From: Nitrospirota bacterium
GTDB taxonomy: Bacteria > Nitrospirota > Nitrospiria > 2-01-FULL-66-17
Length of the DNA stretch: 42,927 bases
Assembly (NCBI GenBank): GCA_016201825.1
Contig: JACQCD010000144.1
Coordinates: 1-42,927 of the forward strand
Reading direction: 5' to 3'
Position numbers and translations under genes: made by a program. Shown here piece after piece: positions 32,910 through 40,319 of the stretch. The notes beneath the pieces were generated by a model. It had not been told where the DNA came from. It saw only the letters and a list, made by a program, of their open reading frames with translations, and did not search any database. Position 1 is the stretch's first letter; each line of letters opens with the position of its first letter.

Positions 32910-33344
32910 ATGACGATGAGTGATGCGATCGAAGCCGCAACGGGGTGGGGACGGGCCGGCCGTTTCGTGGTCCTGGCCGTTCTGTCCGTGGGGTGGTTCG
33001 GCGCCGCGGGGTGTTCCCGATCCGAGCCACCCACGGTATCGCCGACGGTGGCCGCGGAAGTGCCCGCGGAGCACGCCGAGGGCCGGCGACTCTTCGAGGC
33101 CCACTGCGCGCGGTGTCACGGTTCCGGAGGCGCGGGGACCGACCACGGGCCGGCGTTTCTCTCGAAGATCTACGAGCCGAACCACCACGGGGATGCGAGT
33201 TTTCTCATGGCCGCCCGGCGAGGCGTGACGGCCCATCATTGGCGCTTCGGGGACATGCCGCCGATCCCCGGCGTGTCCGATGATGACGTGACGCGCATCG
33301 TCGGCTACATCCGCTGGGTGCAACGGCAATCTGGTATCACCTAG
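32910..33344 (+). CDS. Lipoprotein c-type cytochrome (class I, mono-heme)
   Basis: A 144-residue exported electron carrier. The signal FVVLAVLSVGWFGAAGC ends in a lipid-acceptor cysteine (C35). A Pro/Ala linker follows, then a cytochrome c domain with heme motif C66-x2-C69-H70 (HCARCHG) and the axial ligand M116 in GDMPPIPGVSDDDVTRIVGYIRWVQ. It would be anchored to a membrane facing the periplasm. It is three genes before a Tat-exported molybdenum enzyme on the same strand with little spacing, which makes it a likely electron acceptor for that enzyme (inference). The start may be ATG 32910 or 32916. Confidence 0.9.
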   Translation: MTMSDAIEAATGWGRAGRFVVLAVLSVGWFGAAGCSRSEPPTVSPTVAAEVPAEHAEGRRLFEAHCARCHGSGGAGTDHGPAFLSKIYEPNHHGDASFLMAARRGVTAHHWRFGDMPPIPGVSDDDVTRIVGYIRWVQRQSGIT

Positions 33345-33360
33345 CGGAGAGAGGTGAGCA

Positions 33361-33744
33361 ATGCCGGGCTTCGTGATTCGATGGCTGATCAATGCGGTCG
33401 CGCTCCTCCTGATCAGTCAAGTCATTCGTGGGATTGAGGTGGATGGCGTCGTGGCGGCGTTGGCGGCGGCCGCCGTCTTGGGCGTCTTCAACGCCGTTCT
33501 CAGACCGATCCTTTTGATTCTGACGCTCCCGTTGACGATTGTGACCCTGGGACTCTTTGCGCTGGTCCTGAACGGCTTCATGCTGTACTTGGTCGGGTCG
33601 GTGGTGAAGGGATTTTCCGTGCACGGGTTTTGGTCGGCGGTGTTTGGCGCCATCCTGCTGAGTCTCGTCAGCGGGGTGGCGAACGCGTTCATCAACGATC
33701 GGGGACGAATCGAGATCGTCGATGCCCAGCCCCACGCGCGCTGA
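33361..33744 (+). CDS. Four-TM membrane protein, phage-holin superfamily IV type
   Basis: A 127-residue, very hydrophobic protein with four predicted spans: LINAVALLLISQVI, VVAALAAAAVLGVFNAVLRPIL, LTLPLTIVTLGLFALVLNGFMLYLVG and FWSAVFGAILLSLVSGVANAFI. This is the YvlD/DUF360 family, annotated as mycobacterial 4-TMS phage holin but found widely in chromosomes without phages. The NAVLRPILLILTLPLTI motif is typical. The role is unknown, possibly envelope stress. GAGAGGTG lies before the ATG. The gene starts 16 bases after the cytochrome gene and overlaps the next gene by 23. Confidence 0.88.
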   Translation: MPGFVIRWLINAVALLLISQVIRGIEVDGVVAALAAAAVLGVFNAVLRPILLILTLPLTIVTLGLFALVLNGFMLYLVGSVVKGFSVHGFWSAVFGAILLSLVSGVANAFINDRGRIEIVDAQPHAR

Positions 33745-34786
33745 GGGAAGCGCCCCCGGAACTCGCACGAGGCCTCGGTCGATCAGCCGACGAGGCTTCA
33801 TCGGTGCGGCTGGGGCACTGCTGGGCGCCGGCGTGGCCCGCCCCGCCGAGGCGGGCATCTTCTTCTGGGGCCGGCTGTTTGCGGTCCCGCCCCGCGACAC
33901 GCCGTTCATCACCCCCAACGATCAATTCTATCGCGTCAACTACAGCGACCACTCGCTGGAAGTGGGCGCGTCGCTGCGACTCGACCAGTGGTCGCTGCCG
34001 GTCTATGGCGCCGTCGAGCGGCCGAGTCGTCTTCGGTATGCCGATGTCCTGGAGCAACGAGTGAGCGAGCGGATGGTGACGCTGCAGTGCGTCGATAACG
34101 AGCCAGGCGGGAGCCTGATGAGCAACGCGATGTGGGGCGGGTTTCCGCTCTCCCGGCTGCTCGAACAGGCCGGCCCGTCGGAGACGGCGCGCGACGTCGT
34201 CTTGCGGGGCGCCGACGGCTACCATGACAGCATCACTCTCGAGCGCGCCATGCGAGGCGATGTGCTCTTGGCGCATTCGATGAACGGGTCGGCGTTGCCG
34301 CGGGACCACGGGTATCCGCTGCGCGCCGTCGTCCCGGGGATCTTTGGCATCAAGAACGTCAAGTGGCTGACGGAGATCGAGGTGGTCGAGTTCGACCACC
34401 AAGGATACTGGCAGGAACGAGGGTGGACCGACGAGGGCGTGATCCCGGTGACCTCGCGGATCGATCGCCCGGGTCATTATCAGTTTCTGCGGGGCGGCCG
34501 GCAGACGGTGAGGGGCCTTGCGTTCGGAGGCTTGCACGGCATCGAACGCGTGGAGCTGAGCGTCGACGGCGGACAGACGTGGCGTGACGCGACCCTGGCC
34601 CCTGCTCCGCCCGACGCGTGGGTGCCCTGGACCCTGGAGTGGGAGGCGCCCGCTCCCGGCGCGTACACCCTCGTCGTGCGCGCCCAGGGCCGTGACGGCG
34701 TGCGGCAGGTCGCGACGGCCTCGCGGGCCTATCCGTCCGGGACCTCGGGACTGCACACGATCGTCGCCCTGGTCCAGACGCTCTGA
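33722..34786 (+). CDS. Tat-exported molybdopterin oxidoreductase, sulfite-oxidase family
   Basis: A 354-residue enzyme with a twin-arginine signal (SISRRGFIGAAGALLGAG, R23-R24), then a sulfite-oxidase-type Mo-cofactor domain. The likely Mo-ligand cysteine is C123 in VTLQCVDNEPGG; GVIPVTSRIDRPGH and GIFGIKNVKWLTEIEV are typical further on. The C-terminal ~110 residues are the Ig-like dimerisation domain (VELSVDGGQTWRDATLA). It is folded with cofactor in the cytoplasm and exported to the periplasm. The substrate is uncertain: sulfite, or a related S/N-oxide compound. Electrons could pass to the lipoprotein cytochrome c encoded two genes upstream. The start overlaps the holin-like gene by 23 bases. 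Confidence 0.88.
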   Translation: MPSPTRAEGSAPGTRTRPRSISRRGFIGAAGALLGAGVARPAEAGIFFWGRLFAVPPRDTPFITPNDQFYRVNYSDHSLEVGASLRLDQWSLPVYGAVERPSRLRYADVLEQRVSERMVTLQCVDNEPGGSLMSNAMWGGFPLSRLLEQAGPSETARDVVLRGADGYHDSITLERAMRGDVLLAHSMNGSALPRDHGYPLRAVVPGIFGIKNVKWLTEIEVVEFDHQGYWQERGWTDEGVIPVTSRIDRPGHYQFLRGGRQTVRGLAFGGLHGIERVELSVDGGQTWRDATLAPAPPDAWVPWTLEWEAPAPGAYTLVVRAQGRDGVRQVATASRAYPSGTSGLHTIVALVQTL

Positions 34787-34793
34787 GCACGAC

Positions 34794-37124
34794 ATGGAAC
34801 GCGGCGCTGAGGATCTGGAGTTCGCCACGATCGAAGGCTTGGTGGCGTACGGTGACACGTTGGCGCGCCGGGAACCGACGGTCGACAAGGTGGAACGTCC
34901 CCCAGCGCCGGCGGCATCGATCGACCGCGTGGATCGAGCGCGAATAGCCGCGGCACGCGTCCGCGCGTTCGTCGAGCGGGTCCAGGCCGGCTGTCCGGAC
35001 GCCGAGACGTACGAGACGGAGCGACGAACCCTTTTGACGGACGGGTGCGGAGGGGACGCGCTGGTCTTCTTCGCCGCGTGGAACCGGGTTCTGGCCGAGG
35101 GCGGGCTTGCGCCGCTCGTGCGCGCGCCGATCGGCCACGCCGTCAAGCCCACGCGCCGACGTCCGGTGGCGATCGTGCCCCGGCCGCACCTCACGCCGCA
35201 GTTGGCCGAGGACCGGATCGTCCTCGACCTCGGTGACGAGCGGTTCTGGTTGTTGCCGCGCGATCTCGCGGGGCGCACGCTCCTCTTCGCCTTGCGGCAC
35301 GGGGTGTCACGAGTGGAGAGCGGGACTCACCGGGTGGGTCGGCGTCTGGCCAATGCCCTCGACCCCGAGCGCGGCGTTCCCAAGGCCGAGGCGCTCGGGG
35401 CGGCGCTCGCCCGGATGGTCGGAGTGGTGGGCCGCCAATTGGACTTGTTGCGCCTTCCCAATTACCTCGATCCCGGGACGTTCGCGCATTACGTCAGTCA
35501 CAGCCCGAATACCACCCAGTTGTTCGGGCGCGTGGCGGCGGCGCTCTCGCCGGGATCCGGTCTCCCGACTCCGGTGGCCGACGCGGCGATGGAATCGCAG
35601 GACTTCGGCTGGGCGACGGGGATCGAGAAGACCGTCGAAGCCGAGGAAGCCGCGCGCGCGTTCGGCGTCGACGTGAACACCGCGAAGCGTTTGCTGAAGC
35701 ATTCCTTATACAGCTATCCCGGCGGTCACTCGTTTTTCGATCTGTACCTCGACGTGGTCGACGGCGTGCACCGGCTGGCACGGTCGCATCGCGGAGGGGT
35801 GGCGTGCCTCTACACCCACAGCTCCACTCTCCGGGCTCTCGTGATCTATCTCGACCCGCGGCCCTTCCGCGAAGCATTTGGCGAGTTCGGCGAATACAAA
35901 GAAGGACAAGACAACGTGGTCCTGTTGGCGTACGAGCAGGACCAGTTGTCCGGTTATTCCACGGCCGTGGGGTTGTCCTCCCGAGAACGCGCCGCGCGCG
36001 ACGTCTGGGTGACGGTCGAACGCGAACGGCGCGATCGGGTGACGCTTGCACCCCGGCGGATTCGGCAGGTCGTGGCCCTGGTATCGGGCGGCGACTTTGC
36101 CGGAGCCGGGGCCGCGCTGAAGGAACTGCGCGTGACCGGGGATCGACTGGGGCTCGCCGTCCACTTCGTCCGCCACGGATTTCTGGGGCTCGCCAACAAC
36201 TGGATCGAACGCGTGACCGAGCAATTCACGCGCGGGATGGCCAATCACGCCAGCAGCCCCATCGGGAGCAGCCGGTTTGAGGATTTTAAGGATGAACGTG
36301 TCCAGGGCGCCGCGATGCAGCACGCCGCCACGTACCTGAAAGACGGAGCGTTGGTGGTCATCGGCGGCGATGGGAGCCTACGCGGCGCTCGCGCGGTGTT
36401 CGAGGGATTCGGTGTCCAGGTGGTGGGCATTCCGGGCACGATCGACAACAACGTGGCGGGCACCACCTCGCTCGGGTTCCACGCCGCGGTGGCGCTCGCG
36501 AATCAATCGTTGGAATCGTTGAAAGCGACCAGCGCGGCGATGGGCAGCGTGTTCTTCGTCGAGGTGATGGGCGCGGGGTCCGGTCATCTCGCGCTGGCGT
36601 GCGCGTATCAGGCCCGGGCAGAGGGCATCTTGGTCAACGAGCACCCGGATCCCGACGCGTACATCGACGACGTGATCCTGGGCACGCTCAAGCGAACGCT
36701 CGGGGTGCCGAACAAGAGTCACCTGTTCGTGGTGGCGGAACGGACGCCTCACCGCCATCATGCCAAAGGCGGTGTGCATGGCATGGTCGAGTATGTGGCG
36801 CGCACGATCGCGGCATGGCCCCACCTCCAAGCGGGGCCGGATCGGTATCCGCTGAGCGTCGCAACGAAGGCCACGATTCTCGGCCATACGCTCCGAGGCG
36901 CGCCACCGGTTCCCGAGGATAAAGCGCTCGCCCAGTTGTTTGCCTATGAAACGGTGCGCCGTTTGGTGGAAGAGCCCGCGACGATCGTGGGATGCATGAT
37001 GGCGTCCTCCGGGGAAGGGGTGATCAACGCCATCCCTCTCCACGCGGTGGCGGCCAAGCCCTTCGACTGGGCCGTGTTTGCCCGGATGCACGGGACGGAA
37101 TTGCCCGCGCCGGTGCATCCATAG
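34794..37124 (+). CDS. Fusion: histidine-phosphatase-like domain with 6-phosphofructokinase (PfkA)
   Basis: A 776-residue two-part protein. Residues ~160-395 look like a histidine phosphatase: LLFALRHGVSRVESG has the RHG catalytic motif (H169), YPGGHSFFDLYLDVVDGVHRL matches the PGGES region of fructose-2,6-bisphosphatase with E replaced by H, and LYTHSSTLRAL carries the second histidine (H342). Residues ~424-776 are an ATP-type PfkA: VVALVSGGDFAG, VVIGGDGSLRG, IPGTIDNNVAGT (catalytic D551), FVEVMGAGSGH and LGHTLRGAPPVPEDK. GGDG and PGT fit ATP rather than pyrophosphate use. Two changes from canonical PFK: TIDND becomes TIDNN, and the MGR arginine is A. Residues 1-150 match nothing I know. The ATG at 34794 lies seven bases after the previous stop. 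Confidence 0.85.
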   Translation: MERGAEDLEFATIEGLVAYGDTLARREPTVDKVERPPAPAASIDRVDRARIAAARVRAFVERVQAGCPDAETYETERRTLLTDGCGGDALVFFAAWNRVLAEGGLAPLVRAPIGHAVKPTRRRPVAIVPRPHLTPQLAEDRIVLDLGDERFWLLPRDLAGRTLLFALRHGVSRVESGTHRVGRRLANALDPERGVPKAEALGAALARMVGVVGRQLDLLRLPNYLDPGTFAHYVSHSPNTTQLFGRVAAALSPGSGLPTPVADAAMESQDFGWATGIEKTVEAEEAARAFGVDVNTAKRLLKHSLYSYPGGHSFFDLYLDVVDGVHRLARSHRGGVACLYTHSSTLRALVIYLDPRPFREAFGEFGEYKEGQDNVVLLAYEQDQLSGYSTAVGLSSRERAARDVWVTVERERRDRVTLAPRRIRQVVALVSGGDFAGAGAALKELRVTGDRLGLAVHFVRHGFLGLANNWIERVTEQFTRGMANHASSPIGSSRFEDFKDERVQGAAMQHAATYLKDGALVVIGGDGSLRGARAVFEGFGVQVVGIPGTIDNNVAGTTSLGFHAAVALANQSLESLKATSAAMGSVFFVEVMGAGSGHLALACAYQARAEGILVNEHPDPDAYIDDVILGTLKRTLGVPNKSHLFVVAERTPHRHHAKGGVHGMVEYVARTIAAWPHLQAGPDRYPLSVATKATILGHTLRGAPPVPEDKALAQLFAYETVRRLVEEPATIVGCMMASSGEGVINAIPLHAVAAKPFDWAVFARMHGTELPAPVHP

Positions 37125-37209
37125 GGGCCATCGGGCGCTCGTTTCGGCGCGGTCGGATTTCTAAGCGATCCTCCCGTGTTCTCGTGTCCCTTACCCTCCC
37201 GAATTTTCC

Positions 37210-37237
37210 TTGACAGACTGACCATACTAAGTATACT
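37210..37237 (+). promoter_or_regulatory. Promoter of the MerR-type gene and pil operon
   Basis: Perfect TTGACA (37210-37215), 16-base spacer, TATACT (37232-37237, five of six). Start near 37244, giving a ~48-base leader to the ATG at 37292. The -10 lies inside a 12-bp palindrome. The slightly short spacer is compatible with repression or activation by a bound regulator. Confidence 0.8.
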
Positions 37238-37239
37238 TA
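37228..37239. promoter_or_regulatory. 12-bp palindromic operator candidate
   Basis: TAAGTATACTTA is a perfect palindrome covering the -10 box of the promoter that drives the MerR-type gene. A dimeric regulator bound here would block RNA polymerase. Autoregulation by the adjacent helix-turn-helix protein is the simplest idea (inference). Confidence 0.55.
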
Positions 37240-37251
37240 CTACCGTTTCTA

Positions 37252-37267
37252 TAGGACATTAGGACAT
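37252..37267 (+). repeat. Tandem 8-bp repeat in the leader
   Basis: Two exact copies of TAGGACAT, side by side, just downstream of the predicted start. They may be a protein-binding site or a chance duplication. Confidence 0.6.
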
Positions 37268-37291
37268 TCCGAATCGGGTTGCAGTCGAGAG

Positions 37292-37495
37292 ATGATGGGC
37301 CAGTCGCGGCAGCGTTCCTATAAGGCGAAAGAAATCTGCGAGACCTTCGACATCTCGAAGGCCACGTTGTTTCGGTGGGAACGCGAAGGGTTGATCACCG
37401 ACGTGGGGCGAGACTGGCGAAACTGGCGGCTGTATACGGAAAAAAACCGCCGCGAGATCGAACGGTTGATCAAGCGACGGAACGACCGGCGGTAA
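37292..37495 (+). CDS. MerR-type helix-turn-helix protein
   Basis: A 67-residue DNA-binding protein: YKAKEICETFDISKATLFRWEREGLI is a MerR/HTH_17 helix-turn-helix, and RNWRLYTEKNRREIERLIKRRNDRR supplies the wing and a basic helix. It lacks the long dimerisation helix and effector domain of full MerR proteins, so it is only the DNA-binding core. It stands 15 bases before pilM and is probably co-transcribed with the whole pil operon. Its own promoter carries a palindrome over the -10. Small MerR-like genes directly before pilM are seen in several bacteria. Confidence 0.85.
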   Translation: MMGQSRQRSYKAKEICETFDISKATLFRWEREGLITDVGRDWRNWRLYTEKNRREIERLIKRRNDRR

Positions 37496-37510
37496 GCGGG
37501 GGACATCGAC

Positions 37511-38578
37511 ATGTTGTTTCAACGAACGCATCCGGTCATCGGACTTGACATCGGCTCCAGCGCGATTAAGCTGTTGCAGCTCAAGCCTTCCAAGAAGGGC
37601 TACGTGTTGGAGAAGTTCGGGATCAAAACCATCGATCCGGAATTGATCGTGGACGGGGCCATCATGGATGCCGGACGGGTGGTGGATGCGGTCAAGGACT
37701 TGCTGCGTGAGCAAGCCGTGAAGGTGAAGGACGTCGTCATCTCCGTCTCGGGCCATTCCGTGATCGTCAAGAAGATCAGCCTTCCTCCGATGACCGAGGA
37801 TGAGCTGGAAGAGTCGATCAAGTGGGAGGCGGAACAGTACATCCCGTTCGATGTCAACGATGTCAATATCGATTTCCACATCTTGCCGCCCGGCGATGCC
37901 GCCGGCGACGGGAAAGAGACGATGACCGTCGTCCTGGTTGCCGTGAAAAAGGATCGATTGGCGGAATACACGTCGCTGGTGATGGAAGCCGGGCTCAATC
38001 CGGTGGTGGTGGATGTCGACGCCTTTACCCTGGAGAATCTGTACGGGATGGAGTACGACGTCTCGCCCTCCGAGGTTGTTGCGCTGGTGAACATCGGGGC
38101 CAGCGTGATGAATATCCACATCATCAAGGGAGGGAATTTTTCCTTTACCCGCGATATCTCGACCGGCGGCAATCGCTATACTGAAATGATCCAGCGCGAT
38201 CTGAACGTGAGCTACGAAGCCGCCGAGCAAGCCAAGCGGGGTGAGAGTGTCGCAGGGGTGAGTTCCGAGGCCCTTGACGGAATCATCGCGACGATGAACG
38301 GCGAGCTGGTGGCTGAAATAGGCCGGTCGTTCGATTATTTCCGCTCGACCTCCACGCAGGAAACCATCGATCGCGTGCTGCTCGGCGGAGGGACGGCGAA
38401 AGTTCCAGGGTTAGTGCCGTTCATGAACGAGCGATTGGGAGTGCCCGTCGACGTGCTCGATCCGTTTCGAAAGATCCAAGTCAATAGTAAGCTCGTTGAT
38501 CCTGATTTGCTCAAAGCGGTTGGTCCGCAGGCTGCCGTGGTGGTTGGTCTCGCCATCCGAAGACCGGACGATCGATGA
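37511..38578 (+). CDS. pilM: Type IV pilus assembly protein PilM
   Basis: A 355-residue actin/FtsA-like cytoplasmic ATPase. GLDIGSSAIKLLQL at the N-terminus is the phosphate-1 motif, VDVDAFTLENLY and ALVNIGASVMNIHII are the middle motifs, and RVLLGGGTAKVPGLVPFMNERLG is the adenosine motif. It binds the N-terminal tail of PilN and forms the inner ring of the pilus alignment complex. The length and gene order (pilM-N-O-P-Q) are standard. Its TGA overlaps the pilN ATG by four bases. Confidence 0.96.
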   Translation: MLFQRTHPVIGLDIGSSAIKLLQLKPSKKGYVLEKFGIKTIDPELIVDGAIMDAGRVVDAVKDLLREQAVKVKDVVISVSGHSVIVKKISLPPMTEDELEESIKWEAEQYIPFDVNDVNIDFHILPPGDAAGDGKETMTVVLVAVKKDRLAEYTSLVMEAGLNPVVVDVDAFTLENLYGMEYDVSPSEVVALVNIGASVMNIHIIKGGNFSFTRDISTGGNRYTEMIQRDLNVSYEAAEQAKRGESVAGVSSEALDGIIATMNGELVAEIGRSFDYFRSTSTQETIDRVLLGGGTAKVPGLVPFMNERLGVPVDVLDPFRKIQVNSKLVDPDLLKAVGPQAAVVVGLAIRRPDDR

Positions 38579-39123
38579 TCAAGATCAATCTCCTCGGCGG
38601 AGGGCGTCCTAAACGCGCGCATAAGCCCACCGGGATTCCGTATCAAACGGTGGGGGGGCTGGGATTGTTTCTCCTGCTGGTGGTGAGCATGGGGTATGTG
38701 TGGTGGTACTTGTCGGATCGCGTTCAAGCCCTGACGACACAAACGGTCACCCTCGATCGGGACTTGGCGGCCCTGAAAATCAAAGTCAAGGAAGTCGAGG
38801 ATTACGAAAAGAACAAGAAGAATTTCGAGGAGAAGATCGGCATCATTGAGCAGTTACGGAAGAATCAAAGCGGTCCCGTTCACTTGTTGGAGGAAATCAG
38901 CCGCAGTCTGCCCGATCGTGTCTGGCTGATCTCGCTGAGCGAACAGGGCGGGAAAATCGATCTCGAAGGAAAAGCGGTGACGAACGGCGAGATCGTGGAC
39001 TTCATCAATAACCTGAAAACCTCACGGTACATATCCGAGATTCAGTCGATCGAATCCCGACAGACCGCCGAAGGGGGCATTCCTGTGTACACGTTCAAAC
39101 TGAAGTGCACGATGGTGCTCTGA
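38575..39123 (+). CDS. pilN: Type IV pilus assembly protein PilN
   Basis: A 182-residue bitopic inner-membrane protein. MIKINLLGG at the N-terminus is the PilM-binding INLL motif. The span is about 22-42 (TVGGLGLFLLLVVSMGYVWWYL), then a periplasmic coiled coil (~45-95) and a ferredoxin-like domain with PDRVWLISLSEQGGKIDLEG. It pairs with PilO to hold PilM and PilP/PilQ in register. Confidence 0.95.
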   Translation: MIKINLLGGGRPKRAHKPTGIPYQTVGGLGLFLLLVVSMGYVWWYLSDRVQALTTQTVTLDRDLAALKIKVKEVEDYEKNKKNFEEKIGIIEQLRKNQSGPVHLLEEISRSLPDRVWLISLSEQGGKIDLEGKAVTNGEIVDFINNLKTSRYISEIQSIESRQTAEGGIPVYTFKLKCTMVL

Positions 39124-39127
39124 GACC

Positions 39128-39784
39128 ATGGCTCTCGACCTCAACCTCGATTCGATCAAGGCCCTGCCGGGCTATCAGAAAGCCTTGATGGTGGCGATCT
39201 TGGTGATTGCCGCCGCGGGCGCGTTTGTCTGGTTTGTCTACATTCCCAAGAATGCCGAGATCGCTGCGCTTGAACAGAAAGTCGCCGAAATCAACAATCA
39301 GATCAACGTGAACCAAGCCAAAGCGCGCCGTTTCGAAGAATTAAAGCGCGAGAACACCGAACTGGCGCGACAATTGGCGGTGCTGAAAGAACAGCTCCCT
39401 CCCGAGTCGGAGGTGGCGAGCCTGCTCAAGCAGGTGTCGGATTTGGGCACTAAAACCGGCCTGGATTTCAAACTGTGGAAGCCCACCGACCGGCGTCCGG
39501 CGCCCTCTGGTTTGTATACCGAGATTCCCGTGGAGGTGGAAGTCGCTGGTGGCTATCACGCCGTGGCCGCGTTCTTCGATCGGATTGGAAAGCTTCCCCG
39601 CATCGTCAACGTCTCGGGTCTCAAAATGACCAACACCAAAATAGAGAAGAACCGCTTGATGATCCAGACGACATTTCGAGCGACTGCGTTTGCGACGGCG
39701 GAAGGCGGCACGCAATCGGCCCCCGGGAGTGCCACGCCGGCAAAGCCGGAAGACAAGGGCGCCAAGGGAGGTTCGGGTGCCTAG
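39128..39784 (+). CDS. pilO: Type IV pilus assembly protein PilO
   Basis: A 218-residue bitopic protein: a span at about 18-38 (ALMVAILVIAAAGAFVWFVYI), then a coiled coil (~40-90, EIAALEQKVAEINNQINVNQAKARRFEEL). The periplasmic domain contains FKLWKPTDRRP, GGYHAVAAFFDRIGKLPRIVNVSGLKM. The last ~30 residues are a Gly/Ala/Lys tail. It heterodimerises with PilN. The ATG lies four bases after pilN; its stop overlaps the pilP start by eight bases. Confidence 0.94.
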   Translation: MALDLNLDSIKALPGYQKALMVAILVIAAAGAFVWFVYIPKNAEIAALEQKVAEINNQINVNQAKARRFEELKRENTELARQLAVLKEQLPPESEVASLLKQVSDLGTKTGLDFKLWKPTDRRPAPSGLYTEIPVEVEVAGGYHAVAAFFDRIGKLPRIVNVSGLKMTNTKIEKNRLMIQTTFRATAFATAEGGTQSAPGSATPAKPEDKGAKGGSGA

Positions 39785-40319
39785 GGGGCGTAGCCGCCGA
39801 GATCGAGTTCCGGTCGGCATGGCCGCTTGTATCGCCGCCATCGGGAGCGTGTTGCTTGCGGTTGGGTGCGGAGAGTCTCCCCCGGCCCCTCCCGCGGCGC
39901 CGGCGCCCGCCCGTCCTGCGGCTCAGGCAGCGCCCGCCGCTCAGCCACCGACGGTTGCTGAACCTGAGACCTACACGTATAACCCCGCGGGCCGACGAGA
40001 CCCATTTCGATCGCTCATCATAACGGGTGGGAAGAAGAATGTGGAGTTTCTGCCTCCGCTGCAGCGTCGCGAAGTGTCGGAGCTGAAATTCGTGGCGGTG
40101 GTGTGGGGGAACCTAGGAACCTATGGGATGATCGAGATGCCGGATGGAAAAGGGTATGCGGTCAGAGTGGGGACACGCGTGGGACCGAACCACGGTGTGG
40201 TAAAGCGGATCACGGCGAAAGACCTCACCGTGTTGGAACGGTATGTCGATTTCTTCGGGGAGACCAGGACGCGGGAAGTCGTCCTGGAGTTGCGGACCCG
40301 CGAGGAGGGCCTGGAATGA
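39777..40319 (+). CDS. pilP: Type IV pilus lipoprotein PilP
   Basis: A 180-residue lipoprotein from the GTG at 39777, chosen for the AAGGGAGG site before it and because it follows the pilO stop by overlap. The signal IGSVLLAVGC has a canonical lipobox. A Pro/Ala linker follows, then the PilP domain with YNPAGRRDPFRSLI and LKFVAVVWGNLGTYGMIEMPDGKGYAVRVGTRVG, ending VVLELRTREEGLE. PilP links the PilN/PilO inner-membrane complex to the PilQ secretin. The stop overlaps the pilQ ATG by four bases. Confidence 0.93.
   Translation: MPRGRSRRDRVPVGMAACIAAIGSVLLAVGCGESPPAPPAAPAPARPAAQAAPAAQPPTVAEPETYTYNPAGRRDPFRSLIITGGKKNVEFLPPLQRREVSELKFVAVVWGNLGTYGMIEMPDGKGYAVRVGTRVGPNHGVVKRITAKDLTVLERYVDFFGETRTREVVLELRTREEGLE

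Noticed and set aside
33361-33744. Holin-like gene as a sign of prophage
   Set aside because: No other phage genes nearby. This 4-TM family is common in ordinary chromosomes, and its GC and spacing match its neighbours.
34584-34793. Upstream extension of the phosphofructokinase fusion frame
   Set aside because: It overlaps the 3' end of the molybdenum oxidoreductase, and the translation is Arg/Pro/Ser-rich shadow sequence. ATG 34794 follows that gene's stop directly.
34794-37124. Pyrophosphate-dependent phosphofructokinase
   Set aside because: The discriminating positions read GGDG and PGT, the ATP-type residues; PPi enzymes usually show GGDD and PKT.
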